A stretch of DNA of 64,000 nt from NCBI GenBank assembly GCA_905221615.1, contig CAJNDT010001890.1:922602-986601 (forward strand), given 5' to 3'. The notes beneath the pieces are model-generated. The model ran no database searches, was not told where the DNA came from, and saw only the letters and a program-made list of their open reading frames with translations. Below are positions 1-9,854 of the stretch, in pieces. The DNA is from Symbiodinium sp. CCMP2592. Lineage: Eukaryota; Sar; Dinophyceae; Suessiales; Symbiodiniaceae. The translations under genes and the position numbers were made by a program. The stretch's first letter is position 1. The number at the start of each line of letters is the position of its first letter.

Positions 1-115
1 ATTTATGGGTTCATAATCTCTAACGCCGAAGGCGATGCTGCACAGACTGGCCTAGCCATCTCCACTGCATGACAAGTGGCAGTCCGAAAGACATCCCTAA
101 CACTGCAACCTGAAC
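1..115 (+). other. Exon-like island at window edge
   Basis: A short open stretch (positions 24-70, reading AEGDAAQTGLAISTA) with mostly G/C third positions lies just before the first telomere-like array. It may be the end of an exon cut by the window edge. No function can be given, and the strand is a guess. Confidence 0.2.
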
Positions 116-235
116 CCCGCCCCCTCCCCAAACCCTAAACCCTAACACCCCTAACACCCCTAAACCCCCTAAACCCCTAACACCCCTAAAACCCCTAAAA
201 CCCTAAACCCCTAAACCCCTAAACCCCCAAACCCT

Positions 236-332
236 ACCTATAGTCTCCATTGTAGTTCCTGTTACCTTTTAGGATCCTTAATATATAATCGGTTAAACCC
301 AAAAAAAGGGAACTACATTGGAGACTCTAGGT
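236..332. mobile_element. MITE family 1 (CTCCATTGTAGTTCC hairpin), copy 1
   Basis: Imperfect palindrome of about 97 bp. The left arm ACCTATAGTCTCCATTGTAG pairs with the right arm ending GGAGACTCTAGGT. The loop holds TTTAGGATCCTTAAT. It sits directly against a CCCTAAA array on each side. Other copies are at 11909-12010, 30522-30586 (right arm lost) and 59684-59784. There is no coding capacity, so it is non-autonomous. Confidence 0.8.
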
Positions 333-369
333 AAACCCTAACTCCCCACAACCGAGCCCTGAATCTCAA

Positions 370-425
370 CCCCTAAAACCGATCTCCAGATCGGCCCTTG
401 CCAAGTTCCGCGAACTGCCCCTACA
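370..425 (+). other. Exon-like island
   Basis: After a pyrimidine-rich CTCCAG acceptor-like site the sequence reads SALAKFRELPLHPE with G/C third positions, then runs straight into the family 7 element. It is too short to assign; exon status is inferred from codon pattern and position only. Confidence 0.25.
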
Positions 426-435
426 CCCTGAACCT

Positions 436-640
436 TACTTGGAGGCCCAGGGGACTAAGTAGGGTTCCCCAAAGGGATCCTTAAGGGGATCTATAGGGCT
501 CCTTAAAGGGATCTATGGGGTTTAGGGTTTAGGGTCTACTTGGAGGCCCAGGGGACTTAGCAAGCAGGTTATAAGTAAGGTTATAATTGGGAAAGCACTG
601 CATTTAGGGTCCTTATAATCCTACTTATAACCTAAGCGAA
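436..640. mobile_element. MITE family 7, composite copy carrying telomere-like repeat
   Basis: The motif TACTTGGAGGCCCAGGGGAC occurs at 436 and again at 539. Between them lies a segment with GGGATCTATGGGG followed by two TTTAGGG units and GGTCTACT. The second half (539-640) is a hairpin closing in CCTACTTATAACCTA. The same composite, including the telomere-like units in the same place, recurs at 24301-24462, so this telomere-like piece travels as part of a dispersed element. Confidence 0.65.
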
Positions 641-720
641 CAGCTTGGATGCATCAGCTGGGGCCTTGTAAAAGCCCATCGTCAGAAATTCAACGCCTGC
701 GCAAAGCAGGGGCATGAGGG
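640..720 (+). other. Exon-like island
   Basis: An open frame reads MHQLGPCKSPSSEIQRLRKA between a family 7 hairpin and a TTTAGGG stretch. The call rests on codon pattern alone. Confidence 0.2.
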
Positions 721-908
721 TTTAACAGCTTAGGGTTTAGGGCTTAGGGGTACCTGAGGCTTCCTTTAAAAGGGTTATTATATAAGGGCACTAATTATAA
801 GGGCTCCTTTCAAGGGCTCCAGAGAAGGGCTTCGGGTACTGCAGGAGGATTTGGGCCCTTTGTTGAAGGGGCTGCATCGGTCTTTGAAGGCTTTGTAATT
901 ACGGTCAA

Positions 909-1014
909 ACTCAGAAAGTTGGAACATGGATTAAGGATGATTAATGCTAGGATCCCTTATACTTTCCCTTAAGGGCATGGGGATAATGATGTTCCAACTT
1001 TCTGGCTTCTACTA
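909..1014. mobile_element. MITE family 6 (CAGAAAGTTGGAAT hairpin), copy 1
   Basis: A palindrome of about 105 bp. The left arm TCAGAAAGTTGGAACATGG pairs with a right arm reading TTCCAACTTTCTGGCTTCTA. Other members are at 5651-5748, 7795-7900, 23542-23645 and 27999-28101. Confidence 0.75.
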
Positions 1015-1479
1015 TAGGTACTGCCCCCTTACAGTAAGTGTCTATAATAGGGCTACTATTCAGGTCCAAATAGATCTATATTATGAATATTCGTCGTGAT
1101 TAATTGGGTTGTGCTTTAAACCTTTTGAAAACTATTTATGAATAGGGTTTAGGGTTAAGGGTTTAGGGTTTAGGAATTATTTATGAAAAAAGTTATCCCA
1201 AAGTACAACCCAGTTAAGGGCGCCCAAACCAAACACTCTGCTCTGCTGCGTGCCATTTTGAAGTCACAAGAAACCAGGGACCTACACCCAAAGCCTTGAA
1301 CGCCAAACCCTGAACCCTAGTTAAATCCTCAAACCTGTTTAAACCCTCAACCCTCAACCCTGATTAAATTCTAAATCCTTTTTTTACACCCTAAACCCTA
1401 AAACCTATCTAAACCCTTAACCTTTAAACCCTAAACCTTTTACCCTAAACTTGTTCGAACCCTAACTGAACCCTAAGCC

Positions 1480-1620
1480 TCAGGAGTAGCATGCGAGCCA
1501 CCCAGCATGTGGAGCAAATCTCTGTTGCCAGAATGGATCACTGAAACCAAATGCAATGCTGAATGCTCCATTTTTGGAGCGATGCACAGTCAACCCCTAT
1601 ACCTTTTCTCCGACTTAGGT
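1480..1620 (+). other. Exon-like island
   Basis: Between a CCCTAAA stretch and a TTTAGGG-type stretch. One forward frame reads RATQHVEQISVARMDH before a stop. There is no recognisable domain. Confidence 0.2.
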
Positions 1621-2029
1621 ATTTACGGTTTAAGCTTTAGGCTTTCCGGTTTGGGCTTTCGGGTTTAGACTCCCAACAAAGCTAAAGGCAACTCTCGGAT
1701 GCGGAATGCACCGGGCCTTCCCAAACTTCGTTCTCGTTGTCCTTTCCGCATCACTTGGGCTTTAGGGTGGAAGGGCTCCTTTAAAGGGTTCCATCCGGAG
1801 GGTTTAGGGTGTTTAGGGTAGTCTCTGAATGTAACAGTACGTGTAGCCCCCACACAACAGCAAGAAAGGAGAAGAAGCAGAGGACGCCAGGTTGACAAGA
1901 AGTCGGCTTAGGGTTCAGTTATCTTCTCAAGGTGGGTTTAGGGGTTACGGTTTAGGCTTCAGGAGACAATAAGAACAGAAGACGAGCGAGCCCAAAAACG
2001 GCGAAGCTGCCCAAACCTCCTGCCGGCAA

Positions 2030-2140
2030 AGCCGGTTTAGGATTTAGGGTTTTAGGGTTTAGGGTTTGGGGTTTTTAGGGATTAGGGTTTTAGGGTTTTA
2101 GGATTTTAGGGTTTTAGAGTTAGGGTTTAGGGTATAGGGT
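2030..2140. repeat. TTTAGGG-type array
   Basis: About a dozen TTTAGGG, TTTTAGGG and TTTGGGG units in a row. The drift towards extra T is typical of the interstitial copies in this window. Confidence 0.85.
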
Positions 2141-2741
2141 TGTAGGGTTTCCTGATACCCCTACCGTAAACGTCCTCCCTTCCCCCTTCCCCCTCCTTCG
2201 GGGCTTAGGGTTCAGGGTTCTGTCGGGTCTCCAGTGCAACCCAAGATCATCAAATCTGAAAGCCGTGTACTCCTAAACCCGAGGCCCTAAACCTCGAACC
2301 CTGAGCCCTTAAACCCCAAGCCCGAAACCTTAGACGGCCCTTCAAAGCAACCAGCCTATTCCCATTTTATCAACAAGGCTTCGGGTCCTCGACGACCCTG
2401 GCTTCCGGAACTCCAAACCTCTAAACCTCATTCACCAAACTCGAAAACCCGAAAACCCTACACCTTGCAATCTCCAAATCCCTAAACATCCGGAAACCCT
2501 ACAATCTCCAAGTCTCTAAACCCCGAAATCCCTAAGCCCTAAACCCTAAACCCCTAAACCCCTAAACCCCTAAACCCCTAAACCCTAAACCCTAAATCTC
2601 TAGTCCCTAAACACTAAAATACAAAAACAACCCCCAGGTCCCTAAGCCCCAAAACCCTGGAAGCCGAAAATCCCTAAAACCCCCCAGCTCCCCAAGCCCC
2701 AGCAAACCCTCAAAATCGACTAAATCTCGAACATCCCCAAA

Positions 2742-2847
2742 TGGGAGTTTCCGAAAATAGGGGACCCTAACATCGTACCCTAAATAGTAGGATCCTTATT
2801 ATAAGGACCCGCAAAATAAGGTAACCCCCTGATTTCGGAAACCCCCA
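2742..2847. mobile_element. MITE family 2 (TGGGAGTTTCCGAAAATAGGG hairpin), copy 1
   Basis: Palindrome of about 106 bp with arms TGGGAGTTTCCGAAAATAG and TTTCGGAAACCCCCA. The core contains TAGTAGGATCCTTATTATAAGG. This is the most abundant family here. Other copies: 6832-6926, 12217-12306, 22282-22383, 22778-22879, 26883-26962, 30866-30970, 36251-36335, 36681-36886 and 40204-40292. Confidence 0.85.
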
Positions 2848-2849
2848 AA

Positions 2850-2935
2850 TCCCTAAACACCCCAACGTCCTCGACGACCGGGGCGCCGTAGGGCTTCGAC
2901 CGCTCGACCAGGTTTGAATCCATGTCGTAGGCTTC
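2850..2935 (+). other. Exon-like island
   Basis: Reads NVLDDRGAVGLRPLDQ on the + strand up to CAG|GTTTGA, which would be a good donor. The opposite strand also reads open (AEAYDMDSNLVERSKPYG), so the strand is unsettled. It lies between a CCCTAAA run and a TTTAGGG run. Confidence 0.3.
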
Positions 2936-3189
2936 GGCCCTGGATTGCTCTCGGGTTCACTTGAGGCGTTTAATGTTTTAGGGTTTAGGGTTTAGGGCTT
3001 AAAGCTTTAATGTTGTTGTTTAAACTCCTTTTCTGCATCGCCCGAAAGGTCTGCGAGGCTTTAATGTTTAGGGTTTAGGGTTTAGGGTTTAAGGGTTAGG
3101 GTTTAAGCTTTAGGGTTTAGGATTTAAGGTTCCAGTGTTTAGAGGTTCAAGGGTTTACTTGTCAAGGGGTTGCTTTTACTGGGTTTGTT

Positions 3190-3440
3190 TTAGGGCTGTG
3201 TTCATGGGATGCTTTTCAAGGTTCCTACCTGCTCCATTGATGGCTCCTTGTCAAGGTCTAAGGTTCCACCACAGAAACAACTACTGCCGCAACCACCACT
3301 CCCACTGCCACGACTACCGCTGGTTATTCGTCTTCATCGCGTTGCTGAAGTGTTTGCTTGTCCAGTATCAAGGACTCTTGGGGAACCAAAACCCAAAGGA
3401 GGTTGGAGGCCGCCTACCCTACTACGCGTTGCTGGCGATG
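3190..3440 (+). other. Open region between telomere-like arrays
   Basis: Two overlapping + frames stay open (109 and 82 codons) over moderately GC-rich sequence bounded by TTTAGGG on the left and CCCTAAA on the right. Neither product resembles a known family. This is the opposite bracketing to the islands I call exon-like, so it may be intron interior. Confidence 0.15.
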
Positions 3441-3699
3441 TACGCCCCAAACCCTAAACCCTGAAGCCCCAAGCCCCAACACCTAACCCCTAAACCCTAA
3501 ACCCTAAGCCCGAAGCCCTAAACCCCAAACCCTAATCCCCAAACCCTCATCCCCAAACCCTAATCCCTCAACCCTAATCCCTCAACCCTAAAGCCCTAAA
3601 TCTAAAACCCCCAAACCCTAAACTCTAAACCCTGCAAACCCTGCAGCCCTGGGCTCCTTGAAGGAGTCCTTTAAAGGATGTTATTACTAATTCTTGATT

Positions 3700-3790
3700 T
3701 ATTGTTATTGTTATTATTATTCTTATTATTATTGCCATAAGTATAATATATATATATATATATGTATGTATATCTATTTATTTACATTGA
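3700..3790. repeat. AT-rich simple repeat
   Basis: (TTA)n and (TA)n simple sequence, including about eleven TA steps. The short ORF through it is low complexity and not a gene. Confidence 0.7.
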
Positions 3791-3801
3791 TATTGTTCCG
3801 G

Positions 3802-3873
3802 GTGCCCGGGCGTGCCGCAAAGCACCGCTTCGTGGACGACTCGAATCCGATCCTGCCGGATACTTGGCCAATC
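3802..3873 (+). CDS. Putative exon fragment
   Basis: Reads VPGRAAKHRFVDDSNPILPD and on to TWPI with strongly G/C-ending codons. It is followed within 25 bp by TTTAGGG units (3895-3950), the usual bracketing of exon-like islands in this window. Splice boundaries are not certain and no family is recognised. Confidence 0.35.
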
Positions 3874-3889
3874 CCCCCCAAGCCCTGAA

Positions 3890-3955
3890 GCCTAGGGTTT
3901 AGGGTTTAGGGTTTAGGGTTTAGGGTTCAGGGTTCAGGGTTCAGGGCTCCAAAAA
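3890..3955. repeat. TTTAGGG array grading into TTCAGGG
   Basis: About five TTTAGGG units followed by three TTCAGGG units: a clean example of block-wise drift inside a single array. Confidence 0.85.
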
Positions 3956-4448
3956 AACTATAACCACCTCTGTTCTGATATGACGACACAACCGCTTATG
4001 CGGGGATGATGCATCTTCAGACCCCTATCTTCAAGGCTAACCCTGAAGCCTAAACCCTAAACCCTGCGCCCTCTCTGCAGATCCTCTGTAAGGAACCCCA
4101 AAACCCTAAAGCCCCGAAATCTAGGGCTAGGCTCCCTTCTGCCACTCCTGCGGGAGGAAGCCAAGCCCTTGCACACCTTAGCACGGCTATTGCGAGAATC
4201 TGATAGAAAGCACATGCACTAGCACTTGGGTTTAGGGTTGAGGGCCTATAGGATTTAGGCTGCAGGAGGCTGCTTTTGTTGCTTGGGCTGCCTGGGTTTA
4301 GGGTCTAATTCGTCTTGGGGCCAGGGTGAAGGCGCAGGGTTTCGGCGTACTTAGATGAAAAAGTGCAGTCAGGCGTCATGGCGAGGGAACTTCTGCTGCT
4401 GGTGGACCACATGTAGACAGCTTGTGCCCCAAAAATCGCTCGAAGTGC

Positions 4449-4661
4449 CTATGTCTCCCTGAGCTCCAAAACTCCTGAAACTCCTAAACCCTGTCGCCCG
4501 AGCGAAGCGCGTATATTCAGCGGTCTCCCAATGGCTCCGGTGTACGTCTTGACCTCCTTCGCGATGGGTTGCAATTCTGGCTGTGACGTTGGGTGGCCTT
4601 CTGCCCTTGTCTTCCCGTTTAGGCTCTCAAGGGGGTTCATCTGCACCTTACACACAACCAA
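4449..4661 (-). other. Possible minus-strand coding island
   Basis: The minus strand reads ELQPIAKEVKTYTGAIGRPL in a 70-codon frame. The plus strand is also open. The minus reading looks more protein-like, but there is no domain match and no start context. Confidence 0.2.
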
Positions 4662-5650
4662 TGCTGTCCCGAGATTCTACACTCCTCAACCTAAATCCCA
4701 ACCTCAAACCAAGCCGGCACCGACACCTTCGGACCACGCATGACGACGTCAATCTCGCAGATCGATAACCTGACACCAAGACAAAGCATATCATGAAGCC
4801 ATATCAATACCGCTCGTATCAGCAATGAGGCAGCATCGAAAGTCATGAAACAATCGCAAAAAGAATCGTACTACTAATGGCACGTAAACTCTTGACGGTT
4901 GGCGCAACAACAAGTGCAAAGCTGTTATTCTCCTTACTTGTATAAAGAATACTGTTGTACACAGAATAATGTCAACAATGGTAAGACGTCTATCAATGCT
5001 GTGGGGACATCTCGCAGCATTGTCTGCAGCTTCAACCCGAACCCAGTTGGCTCTAGGACCAATAGCCTCAAATCAACCGCCTAAAGCCCAAAGCCAAAAT
5101 CGTTCGCCCTACACGCAAAACCTGAACTCCTTAACCCTAAACCCTAATCCTGAACCCTAAACCCTAAACCCTAATTCCTTAACCCTGGCTAGCTCTTGCA
5201 CCACTGTCGCCGTTGCACCTTGCTCGCTCCGTGTTGGGTGCCCCTGGCGACTGAAGTAGCTGGAAGGTTGAGTCGGAAGTCACGGTTTAGGGTTTAGGGT
5301 TTAGGGTTGAGTCGGCTAGGGCTCCTTTAAAAGTGATTATAAAGGTTCCGTTAAAGGGCTCTATAAGGGCACTATAAGTGCTTTCAGGGCTTTTGGGCTA
5401 TTGAAGGCTGGGTGCTCTACTAACTAGGATTTGGAGTTGAGGGCTTCAACAGGTACAGGACTCTTTTCTCATAAAGTCTCTGAGTCCTTTTATTTCCATG
5501 CTGCCACGACCCATCCTGGTTCAGGTGTGGTTGCACCGAGCTGGAGCTTGCTATACTGGAGAATGCACCCAGAAAGTTGCAGGCCCGCGTGTTTGGCGGT
5601 TCGGGTCGAAGGTTTGGGCCGAAACCCGACATCCTTATTAGCTAAAGGGA

Positions 5651-5748
5651 GCTCCAGAAAGTTGGAATATGGATTAATGGTAGGATACCCTATACTTTAC
5701 CATAAAGGGTTTAGGATAATCATATTCCACCTTTCTGGCTTTTACTCT
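5651..5748. mobile_element. MITE family 6, copy 2
   Basis: Arms CCAGAAAGTTGGAATATGG and CCACCTTTCTGGCTTTTACT; core GGATTAATGGTAGGATACCC. Close in sequence to the copy at 27999-28101. Confidence 0.75.
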
Positions 5749-5759
5749 AAACTTTGCTA

Positions 5760-6190
5760 AACTGGCTCTGCGGCGTCAACCCTAAACCCACCCGGGCGCG
5801 CCTATGAACACATAGCGGGCCCCAGCAAAGCAGTTCACAGCCGTCACGCCGACGGTCTGCAAAATGACTCCGCTGCTGCAGGCCTTCGGCGAAAAGCTAC
5901 TACATGTCTCTGAATGCCATTAGTATTGAAGGTTTAGACTCTTGCTACAAATATGATTTCTAGAACTGGCACTCTGTTATTGCTGCTACAATTCAGGAAA
6001 CTTCAAAAGTTGCTGCTACTTCTCTGATTGGCGTTGTAGGCTATTCTCTCTTCTCCAATAACCAGGCCCAAACAAAGTTCAAACTTTTTAAGCTAGACCA
6101 AATATATGAAGCCAAAAAGTTTAAAGTTCTCCAATAGGCTAAGTAAGTATTACTACCGGACTACCGTCAGCTTTAAGGGCCGCCCGATCC
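5760..6190. other. Intergenic or intronic stretch without a recognised gene
   Basis: Unique sequence. Contains a weak inverted pair around 6080-6137 (AAGTTCAAACTTTTTAAG against AAAAAGTTTAAAGTTC) and no convincing open frame. Confidence 0.5.
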
Positions 6191-6255
6191 ATGCACGGTT
6201 TAGGGTTTAGGGTTTAGGGTTTAGGGTTCAGGGTTTAGGGTTGCTGGGTCACTGT

Positions 6256-6328
6256 TAAGGAACTTCTCGATACTGTTTGCCAAAACAGCCTGTGACCTCA
6301 TCGCGGTGTCGAGAACTGAGTTCCCTAA
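6256..6328. repeat. Single-copy hairpin
   Basis: AAGGAACTTCTCGATACTG pairs imperfectly with GTGTCGAGAACTGAGTTCC across a short loop. No second copy was seen in the window. Confidence 0.5.
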
Positions 6329-6831
6329 AACTCCACAAAAACCGTTTGTAAGAATTCAAGATTACATTGTGCTTATGCATGTCCGGTTCCAGCATCTTCA
6401 GACATGCAGAAACGATAGAAAATGACCTCTGGTTTCGGTATCTTAACTTAAGACACTGTAAACCCTAAACCCTGAACCCTTAAACCCTCAAGCCTCAACC
6501 CTAGACCCTAACCTCAGACCCTAGACCTCCTTTGCTGAGGCCCGTGCCGGGTTATTCTCCCAGGTGTTTCGGAGACCTGCCCTCACCTGGATGCCGGTCC
6601 TCGGTGCTTGCGCTGAGGGGAGGGGGGTGTTTTAGGGCTTAAGCTTTAAAGCACAACGCTTCGGATTTAGGATTGAGGATTGTTTTTAAGGTTTTTAAAC
6701 GTAAACACTTCGGATTTATCGCTTTGTGTTGGGGTTTTGGGTTGAACTCTTTCTTTCGGCGCAGATGGTCGCATAAACACCCTAAGCCCAAAACCCCTAA
6801 ACCCTGCACCTCTGTATACAATAGTACATAT

Positions 6832-6926
6832 GAAAATACCGGACCCTAATATAGTACCCCAACTCAAGGATCCTTATTAGAAGGACGCCCAAAATAAGGT
6901 ACCCCTTAATTTTTCGGAAACTCCCA
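6832..6926. mobile_element. MITE family 2, copy 2 (left arm decayed)
   Basis: The core CCCTAATATAGTACC and the right arm TTTTCGGAAACTCCCA are kept; the left arm is mostly lost. Confidence 0.65.
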
Positions 6927-6974
6927 CATAGCGCCGTCTGCTGGCCTGCAAGCCCTTGAGCTGGCGCAGGTCTC

Positions 6975-7200
6975 ACTTCAGTTTAGGGCTTTGGGCTTAG
7001 GGCTTAGAGTTTAAGGCTTAAGGTTTAGGGTTTAGGGGGTAGAGGGTTTAGGGTTTAGGGCTTCAGGGTTTTAGGGCTTAAGGGTTTAGGAGTTTGAGAC
7101 TGCATGGTTTAAAGGGTTCCAGGGTTTAGGCTTCAGGGGCTTCAGACTATAGGGCTTCAGGGGCTTTAGGGTTTAAGGGTTTAGGGTCTAGAGATTCTCA
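6975..7200. repeat. Degenerate TTTAGGG-type array
   Basis: Long, diverged run of TTTAGGG, TTAGGGC and TTCAGGG units with short unique interruptions. Confidence 0.75.
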
Positions 7201-7279
7201 CCTACCGGAATGAAGCGTGTGTGTGTGTGCGAAAACAGGAGATTCGACATTTAGGTTCGTTTAGGGGGCTTGTGTAGGA

Positions 7280-7305
7280 GCCTCAATAATTAGAATTATT
7301 GAGGC
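7280..7305. repeat. Small perfect hairpin
   Basis: GCCTCAATAATT and AATTATTGAGGC form 12-bp perfect arms around two bases. It resembles a terminator hairpin, but there is no adjacent gene to support that. Confidence 0.5.
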
Positions 7306-7544
7306 ACTTATCTTACCGTTTGGGCCTAGGGCTGACGGGGTTTAGCACATATGATACAACGGCCTGAGAATTTCTTCCCTTTAGGGTTTAGGGCTTAAGT
7401 TCTAGGGTTCAGGGTTTAAGGTTTGGGGTTTAGGGTTTAAGTTTTAGGGCTCAGGGTTTAAGGGTTTAGGCTTTAAGTTTTGGGGTTTAGCCTTTAAGGG
7501 TTTAGGGTTTAAGTTTAAGTTTTAGGGTTTGGGTCAGGGTCTGA

Positions 7545-7660
7545 CAATGACAGCACTCTGAGACCGGCACATGGTAAAGTCTCGATTGTCCTGGCCCGGC
7601 GCTTGTAGCTGGAGGCACAAGCCCGGTTGCGCAAAGCAGAACTCAAAAATAGGGTTAGGA
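7545..7660 (+). other. Exon-like island
   Basis: Reads TLRPAHGKVSIVLARRL, then a stop in frame, then LEAQARLRKA. Lies between a TTTAGGG run and a family 4 element. The internal stop argues for decay or an undetected splice site. Confidence 0.2.
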
Positions 7661-7662
7661 TT

Positions 7663-7949
7663 CCCAGAGACTCCAATATCCCTTAACTCAGGAATATATG
7701 CCCTAAATTATGGTAGGATCCCTACTTTGACTTAAGGTCTATTCCCTAATCAAGGAATATGCCCTAAATTATAATAGGATCCCTACAGTAGAAGCCGAAA
7801 AGTTGGAAACCCAATAGCTTCAATCCTTAAGAGTAGTATATAGGGAATCCCAGCACTATTTGGCCCTTATCCGGTTTCCAACTTTATGGGGTCTACTGTA
7901 CTTTGATTTAAGGTCCAGTCCTTACTTAAGGGATCTTGGAGTCTCTGGG
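7663..7949. mobile_element. MITE family 4 (CCCAGAGACTCCAATATCC), interrupted copy
   Basis: Outer arms CCCAGAGACTCCAATATCCC and TTGGAGTCTCTGGG. The inner part repeats AGGAATATGCCCTAAATTAT and is split by a complete family 6 element at 7795-7900. Other family 4 members: 24112-24254, 25059-25150, 30246-30420, 36336-36442 and a worn one at 60238-60421. Confidence 0.8.
7795..7900. mobile_element. MITE family 6, nested insertion with TA duplication
   Basis: The inserted element runs from CAGTAGAAGCC to GTCTACTG, flanked by TA on both sides. The empty site is visible within the same host element (GGATCCCTACTTTGACTTAAGG at about 7717-7738), so the insertion added the element plus one TA. That is the target preference of Tc1/mariner-type transposases. 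The copy at 23542 has nearly the same interior. Confidence 0.8.
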
Positions 7950-8030
7950 TAGCTGCAAGCACAGGCCTTCTGCGCAAGCTTCAACCGCAGATCCCTAAAC
8001 CCAAAGAACAACCCTAACCTTAACCCCAAG

Positions 8031-8093
8031 TAACCTACCTTTTGAGGGCCCCCTAATATGATTTCGTTATATAAGTCCGAAAGAGGTAGGTTA
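8031..8093. mobile_element. MITE family 9 (TAACCTACCTTTT hairpin), copy 1
   Basis: TAACCTACCTTTTGAGGG pairs with the right arm GAGGTAGGTTA; TA at both outer ends. The second copy is at 27269-27334 with the same core CCCTAATATGATTTC. Confidence 0.7.
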
Positions 8094-8198
8094 TTTGGGG
8101 ATACGGAACACCCCGAAACCTGAAAACCTTAAACCCTACCCAAAAAGAAGCCTAAAGCCCCCCCGAAACCTCGAAACCTTAAACCCTAAACCCCAAAG

Positions 8199-8326
8199 AA
8201 CCTTAAGGCCCCTAAGAACCTTAAGGCCCCTAAGAACCTTAAGGCCCCTAAAGAACCTTAAGGCCCCAAAAAGAACCTTAAGGCCCCTGAGAACCTTAAG
8301 GCCCCTAAGAACCTTAAGGCCCCTAA
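8199..8326. repeat. 18-bp minisatellite
   Basis: Seven units of AACCTTAAGGCCCCTAAG, two of them with small A insertions. Both strands are open through it because the unit is a multiple of three; the frames are not genes. Confidence 0.85.
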
Positions 8327-8379
8327 GCCATGGCGTAAGCCCTACAAAATCCCCTCCCCCCCCGGGTCCGTGCGAGGAT

Positions 8380-8450
8380 AGATGCGGACCTCGGCGGGCC
8401 AGGAACTGCAGCAGACCGAAGTCGTCTAAGGCCCTAAGGATGCAGCCTCG
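8380..8450 (+). other. Exon-like island
   Basis: One + frame reads ARIDADLGGPGTAADRSRLR with G/C-rich third positions, following the minisatellite. No function can be given. Confidence 0.2.
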
Positions 8451-8881
8451 GGTTCCTTCTGGTTCTTTGAAAGCTTTTTGCAAGGGGCTTAAAGAAAAAC
8501 AGATTAGAGGGCTTTTGAAGGGCTTGACATAATGTCGCAATGCAAAAGCATTAATATTCAGACTAGGGTGACTAGGGTTTTGGCAAAGCACATGTTTCTC
8601 CAAGTTTAGAGGTGCTATCTTTAAGGGCCTACTGCTGCGAAGTATTCAGACCTCCCCTGTAGAGAACTATGAGCTAATCCGTACAAAAACTGTTACAGAG
8701 GCAAAAGCAATGTACTCACTCTAGTCCCTATACAACCCTATAAAGACTTAAGCTAGAATCGCGCGGACCCTGACAAAATTCGCTGCAAACTTCGCCCCAT
8801 CCAACCCTTATCAAGCCCTGTAAACCATCATAACGCCCCTCTAAAGCAAAAAGGAACCATTGTAAAACCCCTAAAACACCC

Positions 8882-8996
8882 CAGAGCAGCCCTCATGCTG
8901 CCGATCTTCTGATCTTCCGAGGGCCTGGCCACAGCCATAGGAATGATGGCTTCGAGGTCCACGCTCCACCAGGGGTTGGCCTGCTCAAAGCACTCC
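8882..8996 (-). CDS. Putative exon resembling part of an F5/8 type C (discoidin-like) domain
   Basis: On the minus strand, directly after the CCGTAG end of a family 5 element, 38 codons read ECFEQANPWWSVDLEAIIPM and on through AVARPSEDQKIGSMRAALG. It then meets GTGTTTTAGGG, a possible donor. Third positions are about 80% G/C on this strand against about 60% on the other. The NPWWSVDL core followed by an I..V pattern is typical of galactose-binding-like F5/8 C and fucolectin domains, which bind surface glycans. One exon is too little to be sure; the rest of such a gene was not found. Confidence 0.35.
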
Positions 8997-9102
8997 TACG
9001 GTTGATGATATAAGTCCTGCAGAAGCCATAGTAAGGAATGTACCATAGTTCCCATAGTGTAGGGTCCTTAAGGTGATGCAGGATTCATATCATCAACCGT
9101 AG
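8996..9102. mobile_element. MITE family 5 (GTTGATGATATAAATCCTGC hairpin), copy 1
   Basis: CTACGGTTGATGATATAAG to the right arm CATATCATCAACCGTAG. The inner part contains CCCATAGTGTAGGGTCC. Other copies: 10241-10291 (half), 14158-14265 and 36743-36842. Confidence 0.8.
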
Positions 9103-9146
9103 TTCTTTCTTTTGTACCATAGTGTTAGGGTTTAGGGTTTAGCCCT

Positions 9147-9802
9147 GCGGGTTCACTTTCGGGGGTGGTTTTGTATCGTTTTTTTCGGGGTTCGGTGTTT
9201 TTACGTACTGGGAAAAAACTTTTATGGGCAGGGGTTTGGGATAGCATGTATCGTGAACTTGTTTCGTGTGTAGTGATAACTGGTTGTTCTGGGGATTGCT
9301 ATTACTGAGTTGTATGTAATGCACGTGGTGTGTAATGATGATGATGATGGTGGTGATGATGATGATGGTGATGATGATGATGATGGTGATGCCGGCAGTG
9401 ATGATGACGATGCTGATGTAATGCAGTTGTTTGGAGTTCAAGCTGTAGAACAACATGCCAAACCCTTGGCTGTGCGTAGGGAACTTCGCAGCTTGATTTG
9501 TGTTCGCTTGAACAGAACGTCATTACTCCCTCCCCCCCCCCACCCCCCCACCCCCACCCCCCCATCCCCCCCCCACCCCCACCCCACCCAAAGAGCAAGC
9601 AGAGCACATGACCGAAAACAAAATCGACGCAAACAACGCAGAAAAGTTCAGGGAAGTTTGGAGCTTCATTTGTGTTCGCGTATCTCGTGTAAGTCGGGGT
9701 TCCCATGTTTCTTTGTTGTTCTGTTTCCTGTCAGTAGCACGCTTGCACAGGGAACTTCGCAGCTTGATTTGTGTTCGCTTGAACAGAACGTCATTACGAC
9801 CC

Positions 9803-9854
<52 letters not shown>

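Noticed and set aside
1-240. Chromosome end (true telomere)
   Set aside because: The first arrays are short and degenerate, face both ways, and are followed by dozens of similar internal arrays; no long uniform terminal array is present.
2905-2930. tRNA B-box-like GGTTTGAATCC
   Set aside because: No A box, acceptor stem or cloverleaf could be drawn around it.
8095-8603. 145- and 155-codon ORFs over the 18-bp minisatellite
   Set aside because: Openness comes from a repeat unit divisible by three; repeated TLRPLR/VLRGLK words are artefacts.
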